Source of the DNA: Chlorobiaceae bacterium
GTDB lineage: Bacteria > Bacteroidota > Chlorobiia > Chlorobiales > Chlorobiaceae
Assembly: GCA_013334225.1 (NCBI GenBank)
Contig: JAAXXY010000026.1
Location: forward strand, 1-36,386
DNA: 36,386 nt
Direction of reading: 5' to 3'
The position numbers and the translations under genes were made by a program. This document shows, one piece after another, positions 25,176 to 34,275 of the stretch. Under the pieces are notes generated by a model. It saw only the letters and a program-made list of their open reading frames with translations, had not been told where the DNA came from and ran no database searches. Positions within the stretch are counted from its first letter, which is position 1; the number at the start of each line of letters is the position of its first letter.

Positions 25176-26516
25176 ATGGTCGATCCCCGCCGGATCACGC
25201 TCCTGAACAATTGCGCAGATAAAGACGGCATGGTGGTCTACTGGATGTCGCGCGACCAGAGGGTCAGTGACAACTGGGCGCTGCTCTTTGCGCGCCACAA
25301 AGCCGCTGATCTGGAGCAGCCGCTCGTTGTGATCTTCACGCTCTCGCCCTCTTTTCCCGGAGCTTCTCCGGCCCACTACCGTTTCATGCTCAATGGTCTG
25401 CAGGAAATAGAAACCGGCCTCGGAATACTCAATATCCCTTTTGTCCTTCTCTTCGGCAAACCGGGAAAAGTACTTCCAGATTATCTCGACAAGACCGGTG
25501 CCGGGATTGTGGTGTGCGATTATTCCCCGCTTAAAATCTCAAAAGAATGGAAATCAGCTGTCGCGAACAACATTACAGTCCCGCTTTACGAGGTAGATGC
25601 CCACAATATCATTCCATGCCGGACCTCTTCGCAGAAGCAGGAGTTTTCGGCGAGAACGCTCCGACCGAAAATCAATTCGCTGCTTGGTGAATTCCTGACG
25701 CCCTTCCCGGAACTGAAACCACAATCAGATGCTCATCATATAAAGTCGAATGATTGGTCCGGAGCATTCGACAAGGTACTTGCCGCACATGCCGCAACAC
25801 CGTCAGGCTGGCCGTTGCCGGGAGAGCATGCTGCCATGGTGTGCCTCGAAAAGTTCCTGTCCGGAGGACTTCACCGTTATTCGGAGAAGCGAAACGACCC
25901 GAATGCACACGCGGTTTCGAACCTCTCGCCTTATCTGCATTTCGGCCATATCAGCGCTCAGAAGGTTGCCATGCTTGCTCTGTCGGCCGGAGCATCCGAA
26001 GCCGATACCGAGGCGTTTCTCGAAGAACTTGTCGTTCGCAGGGAGCTTTCGGAAAATTACTGCCACTACAATGCCCTGTACGATGCATACGACGGCATTC
26101 CCGCATGGGCCCGTGCAACACTCGAGCAACACACCCGTGATCTCCGTGAATACCTGTACGACGAGGAATCGTTCGAGAGGGCGGAAACTCATGACCGGCT
26201 CTGGAATGCTGCCCAGAGGGAACTTCTCGAAACCGGGAAAATCCACGGTTATATGCGGATGTACTGGGCGAAGAAAATACTCGAGTGGAGCGAAACGCCG
26301 AGGCAGGCCTTCGAGACGGCACTTAAGCTGAACGACCGCTTCGCGCTCGACGGAAGGGACCCGAACGGCTATACCGGCATCGCATGGTCGATCGGAGGGG
26401 TTCACGACCGGCCCTGGTTCGAGAGGCCGGTCTACGGCAAAATACGCTATATGAACGCTTCCGGCTGTAAAAGGAAGTTCAATACCGAAAGCTATATCAG
26501 CCGTTTCGGATGCTGA
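25176..26516 (+). CDS. phr: Class II CPD deoxyribodipyrimidine photolyase
   Basis: The 446-residue enzyme carries the class II photolyase pattern. The N-terminal alpha/beta domain contains VYWMSRDQRVSDNWALLFAR, and the C-terminal FAD-binding part contains NLSPYLHFGHISAQK, EELVVRRELSENYCHYN, GKIHGYMRMYWAKKILEW and DGRDPNGYTGIAWSIGGVHD, with PVYGKIRYMN at the end. It repairs cyclobutane pyrimidine dimers with blue light, useful for a phototroph. The start used is ATG 25176. A TTG at 25155 would overlap the amidotransferase stop and add seven unconserved residues. It converges on rnr with only 13 bp between. Confidence 0.95.
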   Translation: MVDPRRITLLNNCADKDGMVVYWMSRDQRVSDNWALLFARHKAADLEQPLVVIFTLSPSFPGASPAHYRFMLNGLQEIETGLGILNIPFVLLFGKPGKVLPDYLDKTGAGIVVCDYSPLKISKEWKSAVANNITVPLYEVDAHNIIPCRTSSQKQEFSARTLRPKINSLLGEFLTPFPELKPQSDAHHIKSNDWSGAFDKVLAAHAATPSGWPLPGEHAAMVCLEKFLSGGLHRYSEKRNDPNAHAVSNLSPYLHFGHISAQKVAMLALSAGASEADTEAFLEELVVRRELSENYCHYNALYDAYDGIPAWARATLEQHTRDLREYLYDEESFERAETHDRLWNAAQRELLETGKIHGYMRMYWAKKILEWSETPRQAFETALKLNDRFALDGRDPNGYTGIAWSIGGVHDRPWFERPVYGKIRYMNASGCKRKFNTESYISRFGC

Positions 26517-26529
26517 TATTCCCTGATAA

Positions 26530-28959
26530 CTATTCCAGGGCGAGATCGATCGTGCGCCGATCGATGTCTACGCTGTGCACCTTGACTTTCAGGCGCTTGC
26601 CTATCTGCAGCTTTTTCTTCTTGCGCTTTCCGATAAGCGAATAGGTCGCCTCGTCATATTCGTAATAATCATCGGTGAGGTTTCGCATATGCACCATTCC
26701 CTCAATCGCGAAATCGACCAGCCTGACATAGATGCCGTAATCGGTCGCACCTGAAATCACGCCGGGATAGATCTTGCCGACATGGCTTGCCATGTATTCG
26801 ACCTGCTTGAGCTTGATCGACTCACGCTCGGCCTCGGTTGCGTTTTTCTCACGTTCGTTCGAGATCTGGGAGACGGTACTGATCTTCTCGGCAAGCTCCT
26901 TGATGCGGAGATCTGAAATTTTCTTCCTCTTCTTCCTCAGACCCTCATATTCAAAAAGCAGGCGGTGCACCAGGAGGTCGGGATAACGCCTGATTGGAGA
27001 GGTAAAATGCGTGTAATGCTCGAATCCGAGGCCGAAATGGCCCGCATTCTCGCCGGTATAGATCGCCTTGGACATACAGCGGAGCACGAGCTCGTTGACC
27101 AGGAACTCAATATTCGACCCTTTCACCTGCTGCAGCAACTCACGCAATGCCCTGGCAGTAACGACGGGGCCTTCTTTCGATCGGTTGATCTTGAGGTTGA
27201 AACCCAGACGCTTGACGAAATTGGCGAGGATCAGCACCTTTTCCTGCTGTGGAGCGTCATGTACCCTGTAGATAACAGGCCGGGATCCCTTCTTTTCGAC
27301 CTTGAAGTTCTTCGTGAGGTATTCTGCAACCTTGCGGTTTGCAAGCAGCATGAATTCCTCGATGAGACGGTGGCTGCCGAGCCGTTCCTTCTTCATCACC
27401 TCGAGAGGTTCCCCGTTCTTGCCGAGCCTGAAACGTACTTCCTCGGTCTCGAAATCGAGCCCCCCGTGACTGAAACGCTTTTCGCGAAGGATTATGCTCA
27501 GACGTTCGAGAAGCTGCAGTTCGGTTACATAGTCACCCTCACCTCTCGTGAGGATATCCTCGACATCTTCGTAGGTAAAACGCCGTTTTGAATGAATGAC
27601 GGTCTTGTGAAACTCGTGCTTGTGGATTTCTCCTTCGGCGCTCATGGTGAAAAACACAGAGTAAGCCATCCGGTCAACACCGGGATTGAGGCTGCAGACC
27701 TGTTCGGAAAGCCTTGCAGGAAGCATCGGAATGACACGGTCAACCAGATAGACAGACGTTGCCCGCTTCAGGGCTTCACGGTCGAGCGGTGAGTTTTCAG
27801 GTACGTAATGGGAAACATCGGCGATATGTACCCCGATCGAATACATACCGTTCTCGAGGCTCTCGACCGAAAGGGCGTCGTCGAAATCCTTCGCATCGAC
27901 GGGATCGATGGTGAAAACGGTCTTGCCGCGGATATCGAGCCTCCCGTCAAGGTCCTTATCCGAAATCCCCTCGCGGATGGACGCGGCATAATCGAGCAGC
28001 GTCTTTTCGAAGGTTTCGTCGATGCCTTTGCTTCTTGCGATCGCGCTTACTTCAGCACTCGATTCTCCTGCTTTGCCGAGCACTTCCAGCACCTTGCCCT
28101 GAATGATGCCTTCCTTGCTGAAATCGAGCTCGCCGACCAGTACCTTGAGACCGTCGACGGCTTTCGCGGCATATCTGATCGGCACAACGATTTCCGGCAG
28201 GATCTTGCGCACATCGGGCTTGAGGGTGAACTTGCGGTTCGCCTTGACAAGAGTCCCCACGATTGTGGTAATTTTGCGTGACAGCACCTTCATGATGATG
28301 CCTTCGCAACGCTCATGGGGAGTGGATTTTCTGGTATATGTTTCCGGCACCTTGGTGATGACCACTTCGACTTCATCACCGTGGATGGCGGCATTGATGT
28401 CACCGGCCTTGATGAACACGTCGTCGTCGAACCCTTCGACATCGACGAAACCGTAACCGTTCGGGTGCGTGGAAATATGCCCGGTATAGCTCTGGTTTAC
28501 CTTGTAGCGCTCTTTTCCGTCCGCTGGGAAAGGCTTTGCCAGCTCGATGACCTCTTCGAAGGTCGCAGGCTCCGTTCCGGACATGCCGTAGCAACGATTG
28601 GAGTCCTTGTCGACAACCCCTTCCTCCTGAAGCTTGTGAAGAACATACCAGAAACCGGGAAGCTGCCAGGACTCCGTGTAACCGAGCATCTTGGCGATGT
28701 CGAGGGACCGGAAGCGTTCTCCTTCACGATCGGAGAAAAAATTGATTATCTCGGAGGCGAGTGAACTTTCACCGCGCCTGAAAAGAAATTCGTTGATGAG
28801 GATATGGTCGTTCGGCCGCACCCGCTCACCGGTAATCTGTGCCGGTTTTCGCGAGCCCCTCCGTGCCTTTTGAACTTTCTGTACTTTCTGCTCCTTCTGT
28901 CCGGACTGTTCAGCCGATTCTGAAGGTTTTGGTTTCCGCCTGTTACGCTGTCTTGCCAC
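26530..28959 (-). CDS. rnr: Ribonuclease R
   Basis: The 809-residue 3'-5' exoribonuclease shows the domain order of RNase R: a basic Lys/Gln-rich N-terminal tail with QKVQK repeats (residues 1-40), a winged-helix segment ([20 protein letters not shown]), cold-shock domains ([20 protein letters not shown]), the RNB catalytic core with [16 protein letters not shown] carrying the Mg-binding aspartates, [20 protein letters not shown], and a C-terminal S1 domain ([19 protein letters not shown]). It degrades structured RNA and takes part in rRNA and mRNA turnover. Compared with E. coli RNase R the basic C-terminal tail is missing and a basic region lies at the N-terminus. It is transcribed alone. 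Confidence 0.96.
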   Translation of the reverse strand: MARQRNRRKPKPSESAEQSGQKEQKVQKVQKARRGSRKPAQITGERVRPNDHILINEFLFRRGESSLASEIINFFSDREGERFRSLDIAKMLGYTESWQLPGFWYVLHKLQEEGVVDKDSNRCYGMSGTEPATFEEVIELAKPFPADGKERYKVNQSYTGHISTHPNGYGFVDVEGFDDDVFIKAGDINAAIHGDEVEVVITKVPETYTRKSTPHERCEGIIMKVLSRKITTIVGTLVKANRKFTLKPDVRKILPEIVVPIRYAAKAVDGLKVLVGELDFSKEGIIQGKVLEVLGKAGESSAEVSAIARSKGIDETFEKTLLDYAASIREGISDKDLDGRLDIRGKTVFTIDPVDAKDFDDALSVESLENGMYSIGVHIADVSHYVPENSPLDREALKRATSVYLVDRVIPMLPARLSEQVCSLNPGVDRMAYSVFFTMSAEGEIHKHEFHKTVIHSKRRFTYEDVEDILTRGEGDYVTELQLLERLSIILREKRFSHGGLDFETEEVRFRLGKNGEPLEVMKKERLGSHRLIEEFMLLANRKVAEYLTKNFKVEKKGSRPVIYRVHDAPQQEKVLILANFVKRLGFNLKINRSKEGPVVTARALRELLQQVKGSNIEFLVNELVLRCMSKAIYTGENAGHFGLGFEHYTHFTSPIRRYPDLLVHRLLFEYEGLRKKRKKISDLRIKELAEKISTVSQISNEREKNATEAERESIKLKQVEYMASHVGKIYPGVISGATDYGIYVRLVDFAIEGMVHMRNLTDDYYEYDEATYSLIGKRKKKKLQIGKRLKVKVHSVDIDRRTIDLALE

Positions 28960-29247
28960 TACATTCCATCATTTTTGCCGGGATTCGCGATATTTCTGAA
29001 ACCTCGCGCGGATAAACCGCTCCGGCCCGTTCAATCAAAACTTTTTCAAACTATCTGTAGTTAATATGAGAATAAATCAGCAAAAAACCAGCGTCACGGC
29101 CAAAAGGGCTGTATCGCACCAGTACGGATGCAGGCAAAATAGGTACCCGGAAAGGCGTCTGGCCAGAGAGTAACTTCTTGCAATGTTCCGATTTAGAGGG
29201 TAGTGCAGATAAAAATGTCCTCACAGTAACTTTAAAAATTAAACATA

Positions 29248-29931
29248 ATGAAAAGAAACAACAAAACACCCTTGAAAGCGGCAATTTTCCTCCTGCTTGT
29301 CGCTGTTATTCCATTTTTAACCGTAAACGCAAAAACACCAAAACGCCAAAACGGAAGCAAACAAAACGGAAGCAAAATCGTCACTATCGCCGGGCACGAG
29401 TGGATGGTGGAAAACCTTGCCGTCGACCATTACCGGAACGGCGACCCCATACCAATGGTTGAAGATCCTGAACAATGGGTCCAGCTCACTACAGGCGCAT
29501 GGTGTTATTACGAAAACAAGAGCGAAAACGGCGTGACATACGGCAAGCTTTATAACTGGTATGCCGTAAACGATCCGCGCGGAATCGCTCCCGAAGGATG
29601 GCATGCAGCGACCGACAATGAATGGAACGACATCGTCACAGCTCTCGGTGGTGAAAAAGCTGCCGGAACCAGGCTGAAATCAAAGGTACTCTGGAACGCA
29701 CCTCTTGTCGGAGCTGACAACAGTTCCGGTTTTACCGCCATCCCGTCCGGGTATCGCAGCAGCAACGGCGTCTTCTCCCTGCTTGGAACCAACAGCAGCT
29801 TCTGGACTGCGACTGAAGAAAACGCTTATTCAGCATGGTACCGTGACATATACAACAGCTACTCCGCTGTTTACCGTAATTCGAGCAGTAAAACGCAAGG
29901 TTTTGCCGTTCGCTGCGTAAAAGACTATTGA
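29248..29931 (+). CDS. Secreted FISUMP-domain protein (Fibrobacter major paralogous domain)
   Basis: A signal peptide (AAIFLLLVAVIPFLTVNA) precedes a 200-residue domain of the FISUMP type. The hallmarks are AGHEWMVENLAVDHYRNGDP, YGKLYNWYAVNDPRGIAPEG, WHAATDNEWNDIVTALGGE, SSGFTAIPSGYRSSNGVFS and the closing TQGFAVRCVKDY. These proteins are abundant as paralogues in Fibrobacter, Bacteroidetes and Chlorobi and are thought to be surface or secreted proteins; function is unknown. A short duplicated motif QNGSKQNGSK (residues 34-43) links the signal peptide to the domain. The gene has its own terminator. Confidence 0.92.
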   Translation: MKRNNKTPLKAAIFLLLVAVIPFLTVNAKTPKRQNGSKQNGSKIVTIAGHEWMVENLAVDHYRNGDPIPMVEDPEQWVQLTTGAWCYYENKSENGVTYGKLYNWYAVNDPRGIAPEGWHAATDNEWNDIVTALGGEKAAGTRLKSKVLWNAPLVGADNSSGFTAIPSGYRSSNGVFSLLGTNSSFWTATEENAYSAWYRDIYNSYSAVYRNSSSKTQGFAVRCVKDY

Positions 29932-29963
29932 CAAGTACGATTTAACTCCATATTTATGGAAAC

Positions 29964-30007
29964 AGCCGGCAAGAGAAATGACAGGAAATCTCACTTGCCG
30001 GCTTTTA
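29964..30007 (+). terminator. Rho-independent terminator after the FISUMP gene
   Basis: A perfect 10-bp stem, AGCCGGCAAG (29964-29973) with CTTGCCGGCT (29994-30003), is followed by TTTAT. It lies 33 bp after the stop. Confidence 0.82.
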
Positions 30008-30041
30008 TCGCTGAAAGCCTCTTATAATAAAATAGAAATAC

Positions 30042-30524
30042 ATGCGCAGATTCTTTTCCTCGAGCCGGTACCTTGTCCTTATAGCGGTGACGGGCTCTTT
30101 CCTCGCTTCAGTCACGTTGCTGCTTTACTCGTGCCTTGCCATTGTCCAGCAGATCATCTCCATCATCATGAACGGATCCGTCAGCACAAAGGAAGCCAAA
30201 ACCATCGCTCTCGATTTCATTGAAAATGCCGATGTCTTTCTTGTCAGTACCGTGCTCTATATCATCTCGCTCGGGCTCTACGAGCTATTTATCGACGACA
30301 GCATCGAACTGCCGGAATGGCTGGTCATAAAAAGCCTCGACGACCTTAAAGAAAAGCTCATAGGAGTAGTCGTCGTCGGGATGGCCGTCGACTTCCTCGG
30401 CCATGCCGTGACCTGGCATGGGGATACATCCATTCTCTACCTCGGCGGCGCAATCGCACTCGTTATAGCAGGACTCACCTTCTTTACTGCATTCAGGAAA
30501 AAGGCGGCATATAACGATAAGTGA
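30042..30524 (+). CDS. YqhA/UPF0114 family membrane protein
   Basis: The 160-residue protein matches the UPF0114 (YqhA) family: first helix YLVLIAVTGSFLASVTLLLY, helix 2 ADVFLVSTVLYIISLGLYEL followed by FIDDSIELPEWLVIKSLDDL and KEKLIGVVVVGMAVDFLG, and a last helix near residues 131-150. The LPxWLxIxxLDDLKxKL segment is the family signature. Function is unknown. The start at ATG 30042 has no strong ribosome binding site. It is separated from the next gene by a hairpin-containing leader. Confidence 0.9.
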   Translation: MRRFFSSSRYLVLIAVTGSFLASVTLLLYSCLAIVQQIISIIMNGSVSTKEAKTIALDFIENADVFLVSTVLYIISLGLYELFIDDSIELPEWLVIKSLDDLKEKLIGVVVVGMAVDFLGHAVTWHGDTSILYLGGAIALVIAGLTFFTAFRKKAAYNDK

Positions 30525-30670
30525 CTCTTCTATGATTCTGCCTATTTATGATTTACAGGATTTATTAGACTCGACACAATGTTTGTTAGATGTTGAACGT
30601 TGGTGGTATTTTCCTTTAACGGGTACTGAATTCTGGCACCTTTTTTTACCCTGACATCGGATTCATGAAT

Positions 30671-30690
30671 AAACACACGGAGTGTGTTTT
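30671..30690 (+). promoter_or_regulatory. Hairpin presenting the Shine-Dalgarno of the GH65 gene
   Basis: AAACACAC (30671-30678) and GTGTGTTT (30682-30689) form a perfect 8-bp stem with loop GGA; the Shine-Dalgarno GGAG spans loop and stem at 30679-30682. The ATG starts at 30691. Ribosome access must therefore compete with the hairpin or use the exposed loop. Confidence 0.6.
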
Positions 30691-33060
30691 ATGGTACAGG
30701 GTTATTTTAAAAATACAGATACAGTTCCTTCCGTTACCCAAGAGTTACTCTCTCTCTCCTCCGAAGAGTGGCTATTGAGACGCAAAGGGTTTCGGAATTC
30801 CGAAAAAAGCATCCAGGTCAACGAGTCACTGCTGACCATTGGAAACGGTTACCTCAATATCCGGGGAAGCCTTGAAGAACTGCCTCATGGGCATTGCGGA
30901 GGCATGTATATCAGCGGGGTTTACGACAAGTCGGAGGCTTCGGTTGAAGAACTTGTCAAATGTCCCATGTGGACCGATGTATCGGTCTGGAGTGACGGGC
31001 ACAAATTCTGCCTCTCGACCTGTGAAGCCATCTCTCATGAGCAGGTTCTCGACATGCGCAAAGGCATACTCCATCGCAGAACCACCTTCAGAAATCCCCA
31101 TGGAAAAATCATAACGCTCGAGACCATCCGTCTTGTCTTCATGCACGATGATCATCTGGGTTACATGCTTGTCAACATCACGCCAAGAAATTTTTCCGGA
31201 CCAATCAGGGTTTTCACCGGCCTGAACGGCGAGGTATTCAACAGGGGCTATTTCCGGCATGAAACACTCAAACATCTTCATCTCGAAAGAATCGAGAGAG
31301 GCAGAACATTCATGTATCTCGAGATGAAAACCCGTGAACGTGAAATTCGTATTTCGGAAGCAGCATCATGGAAACTTATCCATCCGACAAGTAACAATCA
31401 CCGGGTCGAACCGAGAATCTACGGTGAAAAGTTTACCAATGAAATCACCATCGATGCGGTAAAAGGAACAACCTATGTTTTTGAAAAACTTGCAGTTGTC
31501 CTTACAAGCCGGGAAATCGAAGCAGATAAGATGTTCAAGAGAACTGTCTGCAGGCTGAAATCCTATATCCGCAGCGGCGTCAATACGGAGTTGCATTCCC
31601 ATCTCGAAGCATGGGAGAAAAAATGGAAGCAGGCAGATATCGTGATCAATGGCGATGAAAAGGCTCAGCATGCATTGCGTTACAATATCTATCAGCTTCT
31701 GATAAACGGTCCGACAAGGCCCGCCAGCATCGGCGCCAAATTCCTGAGTTCCGAGGGTTATCTCGGGCATATTTTCTGGGATACGGAAATCTTCATCCTT
31801 CCGTTTTTCATATACAATTTCCCGCAGATAGCCAGAAATATGCTCCTCTATCGGTACAATACCCTTGATGGGGCAAGGAAAAATGCGCTCAAGAAAGGGT
31901 ACCTGGGAGCCAAGTATGCATGGGAATCAGCAACGACGGGTGAGGATGTAACCCCGAGGTTCGCAACAAAACTTGAACGGACGATACGGCTTATTTATAC
32001 AGGGATGGAGGAGGACCATATCGTTTCAGATGTCATCTACGGCGTAGAAAAGTACTTCCGCGTCACGGGCGATGAGCAATTTCTGCTCGACCATGGACTC
32101 GAGATGGTTTTTCTCACAGCCCAGTTCTGGGCATCGAGAGTTGTCAGAAACGGTAAACATTATGAAATCAAGTGTGTTATCGGCCCTGACGAGTTTCATG
32201 AACACATCAATAACAATGCCTATACCAATTTCATGGTACGCTGGCATTTAAACCTTGCGTACCTGCTATACACATACATGCGCAAAAACAATGCCATCTT
32301 CCTCGATGGACTTGGTGAAAAGATTGGTCTGAGACAAGAAGAGGTTGAGAACTGGCTTGTGATCAGCCGGAACATGAAGCTGAATTATAATCCGGAAACC
32401 AGGCTTTATGAGCAGTTCGACGGCTATTTCGCACTCAGGGATTATGTCATCGACGCATTCGACCGGAAGAGCCACCCACTGCTGCCGCGCGGAGTCAATT
32501 CCCGCAGCATACAGTCGACCCGGCTGATCAAGCAGGCCGATGTCCTTGCGATGATGCTGCTCTATCCCTATGCCTTCACCGACGAGGAAAAGATTGCCAA
32601 TTTCGATTTTTATGAACCGCGTACTGCCCATAAGTCATCCCTGAGCCACTGCATGCATGCCATGATGGGCCTGGCTGCAGGTCGTCGTTCGAAGGCCTAC
32701 AGCTATTTCATGAAAACAGCACTTTTCGATCTGGAAAACCTCCATGAAAACACAGCCTTTGGCATTCATGCAGCAGCAGCCGGAGGTACGTGGCAAACGG
32801 CAGTTTATGGTTTCGGAGGGTTTTCAATCAAATCGGACCGGCTGGTACTTAAACCCTGGCTCCCGAAAAAATGGGAAAGCCTGTCATTCAGGGTCCAATG
32901 GAAAGAAAGAATGGTGGATGTTACGGTATACCATGACAAGATTGCAATCTTGATTTCATCAGAGCAAGAACAATCGCTCCCGCTCAGCCTTTATAAAAAT
33001 ACATATACTCTCATTACCAATCAGAGATATGAATTACCGTATTGTGCCTCCTTAAAATAA
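30691..33060 (+). CDS. GH65 disaccharide phosphorylase (maltose/trehalose/kojibiose type)
   Basis: This 789-residue glycoside hydrolase family 65 enzyme has the N-terminal beta-sandwich (NESLLTIGNGYLNIRGSLEE) and the (alpha/alpha)6 catalytic domain: FWDTEIFILPFF near residue 364, GARKNALKKGYLGAKYAWES, the general acid Glu501 in VIGPDEFHEH, and KQADVLAMMLLYPYAF. The C-terminal part contains AAAAGGTWQTAVYGFGGFSI. It should phosphorolyse an alpha-linked glucose disaccharide to beta-glucose-1-phosphate and glucose. Which disaccharide is used cannot be read from the motifs, and the usual beta-phosphoglucomutase neighbour is absent. The start at ATG 30691 is chosen because GGAG lies 8 nt upstream; a GTG at 30682 is inside the hairpin. 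Confidence 0.92.
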   Translation: MVQGYFKNTDTVPSVTQELLSLSSEEWLLRRKGFRNSEKSIQVNESLLTIGNGYLNIRGSLEELPHGHCGGMYISGVYDKSEASVEELVKCPMWTDVSVWSDGHKFCLSTCEAISHEQVLDMRKGILHRRTTFRNPHGKIITLETIRLVFMHDDHLGYMLVNITPRNFSGPIRVFTGLNGEVFNRGYFRHETLKHLHLERIERGRTFMYLEMKTREREIRISEAASWKLIHPTSNNHRVEPRIYGEKFTNEITIDAVKGTTYVFEKLAVVLTSREIEADKMFKRTVCRLKSYIRSGVNTELHSHLEAWEKKWKQADIVINGDEKAQHALRYNIYQLLINGPTRPASIGAKFLSSEGYLGHIFWDTEIFILPFFIYNFPQIARNMLLYRYNTLDGARKNALKKGYLGAKYAWESATTGEDVTPRFATKLERTIRLIYTGMEEDHIVSDVIYGVEKYFRVTGDEQFLLDHGLEMVFLTAQFWASRVVRNGKHYEIKCVIGPDEFHEHINNNAYTNFMVRWHLNLAYLLYTYMRKNNAIFLDGLGEKIGLRQEEVENWLVISRNMKLNYNPETRLYEQFDGYFALRDYVIDAFDRKSHPLLPRGVNSRSIQSTRLIKQADVLAMMLLYPYAFTDEEKIANFDFYEPRTAHKSSLSHCMHAMMGLAAGRRSKAYSYFMKTALFDLENLHENTAFGIHAAAAGGTWQTAVYGFGGFSIKSDRLVLKPWLPKKWESLSFRVQWKERMVDVTVYHDKIAILISSEQEQSLPLSLYKNTYTLITNQRYELPYCASLK

Positions 33061-33222
33061 TCAGGAATAAGACAGGGTCACAGGTTGAAAAAATAAACAT
33101 AGCAGTCATATGCTCAGTAAACATGCATAGTATTGATTTCACTATACTGAATTTCATAATTCCTGAGGAAAGTTCGGAACCGATTCTACTTCAAATCACT
33201 TGACGGGTAATGATTTTATTAT

Positions 33223-33843
33223 ATGTATGAAGTAAATGAAACGGTCCGCATCGAATCATTCAGTGATGCGGTTTTTGCGATAGCGATCACGTTGCTTGTT
33301 ATTGAAATCAAGGTGCCGGGCCACGAGCAGGTTGCGAAAACAGGCTTGTTGTATTCTCTGATTGATATCTGGCCAAGTTATCTGGCATTTGTAACAAGTT
33401 TTGCCACCGTCCTCGTTATTTGGGTTCATCATCAGAGAATTTTTGCGATACTCAACAAATATGATCATAAGCTATTTTACTATAATGGCTTATTACTTTT
33501 TTTCGTTACGTTCATACCTTTTCCGACAGCGTTATTGGCTGAATACCTGCTGTATCGTGAGTCAAAGGTAGCCGCTATCTTTTATACTGGAATATTCCTG
33601 GCAATCTCACTCTCTTTTGATTTGCTCTGGCGACATGTATCAAAGCAATTGCTGTCAAAAAATGCGATAATGCTGAAAAAAGATGAGGCTCTCGAAATTA
33701 CGAAGCAATACAAGTTCGGGCCGCCGCTTTATTTGCTCGCATTCGGAATGTCTTTTGTATCTGAGCCATTGAGTATCACTATATGTTTGTTGCTGGCATT
33801 ATTTTTCGCTCTCCGTGGATGGCCTTTCAAAGAACCCTTATAG
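33223..33843 (+). CDS. TMEM175-like (DUF1211) potassium channel-type protein
   Basis: The 206-residue protein has about six helices and begins with RIESFSDAVFAIAITLLVIE, the pore-helix signature (FSD) of bacterial TMEM175 proteins. WVHHQRIFAILNKYDHKLFY and FIPFPTALLAEY follow, as in the family. Bacterial members form tetrameric, weakly selective potassium channels in the cytoplasmic membrane. It is a single gene, with 160 bp of AT-rich DNA before it and no strong ribosome binding site. Confidence 0.92.
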   Translation: MYEVNETVRIESFSDAVFAIAITLLVIEIKVPGHEQVAKTGLLYSLIDIWPSYLAFVTSFATVLVIWVHHQRIFAILNKYDHKLFYYNGLLLFFVTFIPFPTALLAEYLLYRESKVAAIFYTGIFLAISLSFDLLWRHVSKQLLSKNAIMLKKDEALEITKQYKFGPPLYLLAFGMSFVSEPLSITICLLLALFFALRGWPFKEPL

Positions 33844-33957
33844 CCCTAATGGTCTGCTTTTCAACAAAAAAACTTGTGGATCAACAGGTCCTGTATGACG
33901 CAAGAGAACAGGCATCGATTAAACCATGCGATCATTTGAAACTGTCGGGGTTTACGA

Positions 33958-34128
33958 TCAGTCTACAGTAGAGGACCCGGAATTACAGGATGGCTTTCCA
34001 GAACAGTTTCCAGCTTTATTTTTTCTTCTTTTTGCTCTTATCCAGACAATGCAATAGGCTCCACCCACAAGGATAGTCCAAACAAAAATCAGATAGATAT
34101 CGCTTCGCTCAAATGCCTCAATGTTCAT
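33958..34128 (-). CDS. Possible small membrane protein with Cys tail
   Basis: This 56-residue reading frame has one membrane segment (IYLIFVWTILVGGAYCIVWI, residues 11-30), then a basic cluster (RAKRRKNK) and a short tail with NCSGKPSCNSGSS. The layout is similar to small FeoB-associated Cys-rich membrane proteins, but the cysteines are few and no feoB is present, so the family is not assigned. There is no purine-rich ribosome binding site: the sequence before the ATG is a C-rich tract, which is G-rich on the plus strand. Real expression is uncertain. Confidence 0.42.
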   Translation of the reverse strand: MNIEAFERSDIYLIFVWTILVGGAYCIVWIRAKRRKNKAGNCSGKPSCNSGSSTVD

Positions 34129-34275
34129 ACTGGGAGGGGGTGGGGGTTAACGATCCATTACATTGACTTCCGTTAAAGCATTACGGATTTACGATCATAC
34201 CGCCGGTCTCGCCGTCATTGAATCTTTATAAGTAAACCTCACTGTAACTTCTTGTTCCTGTTTGTCTTATATATT

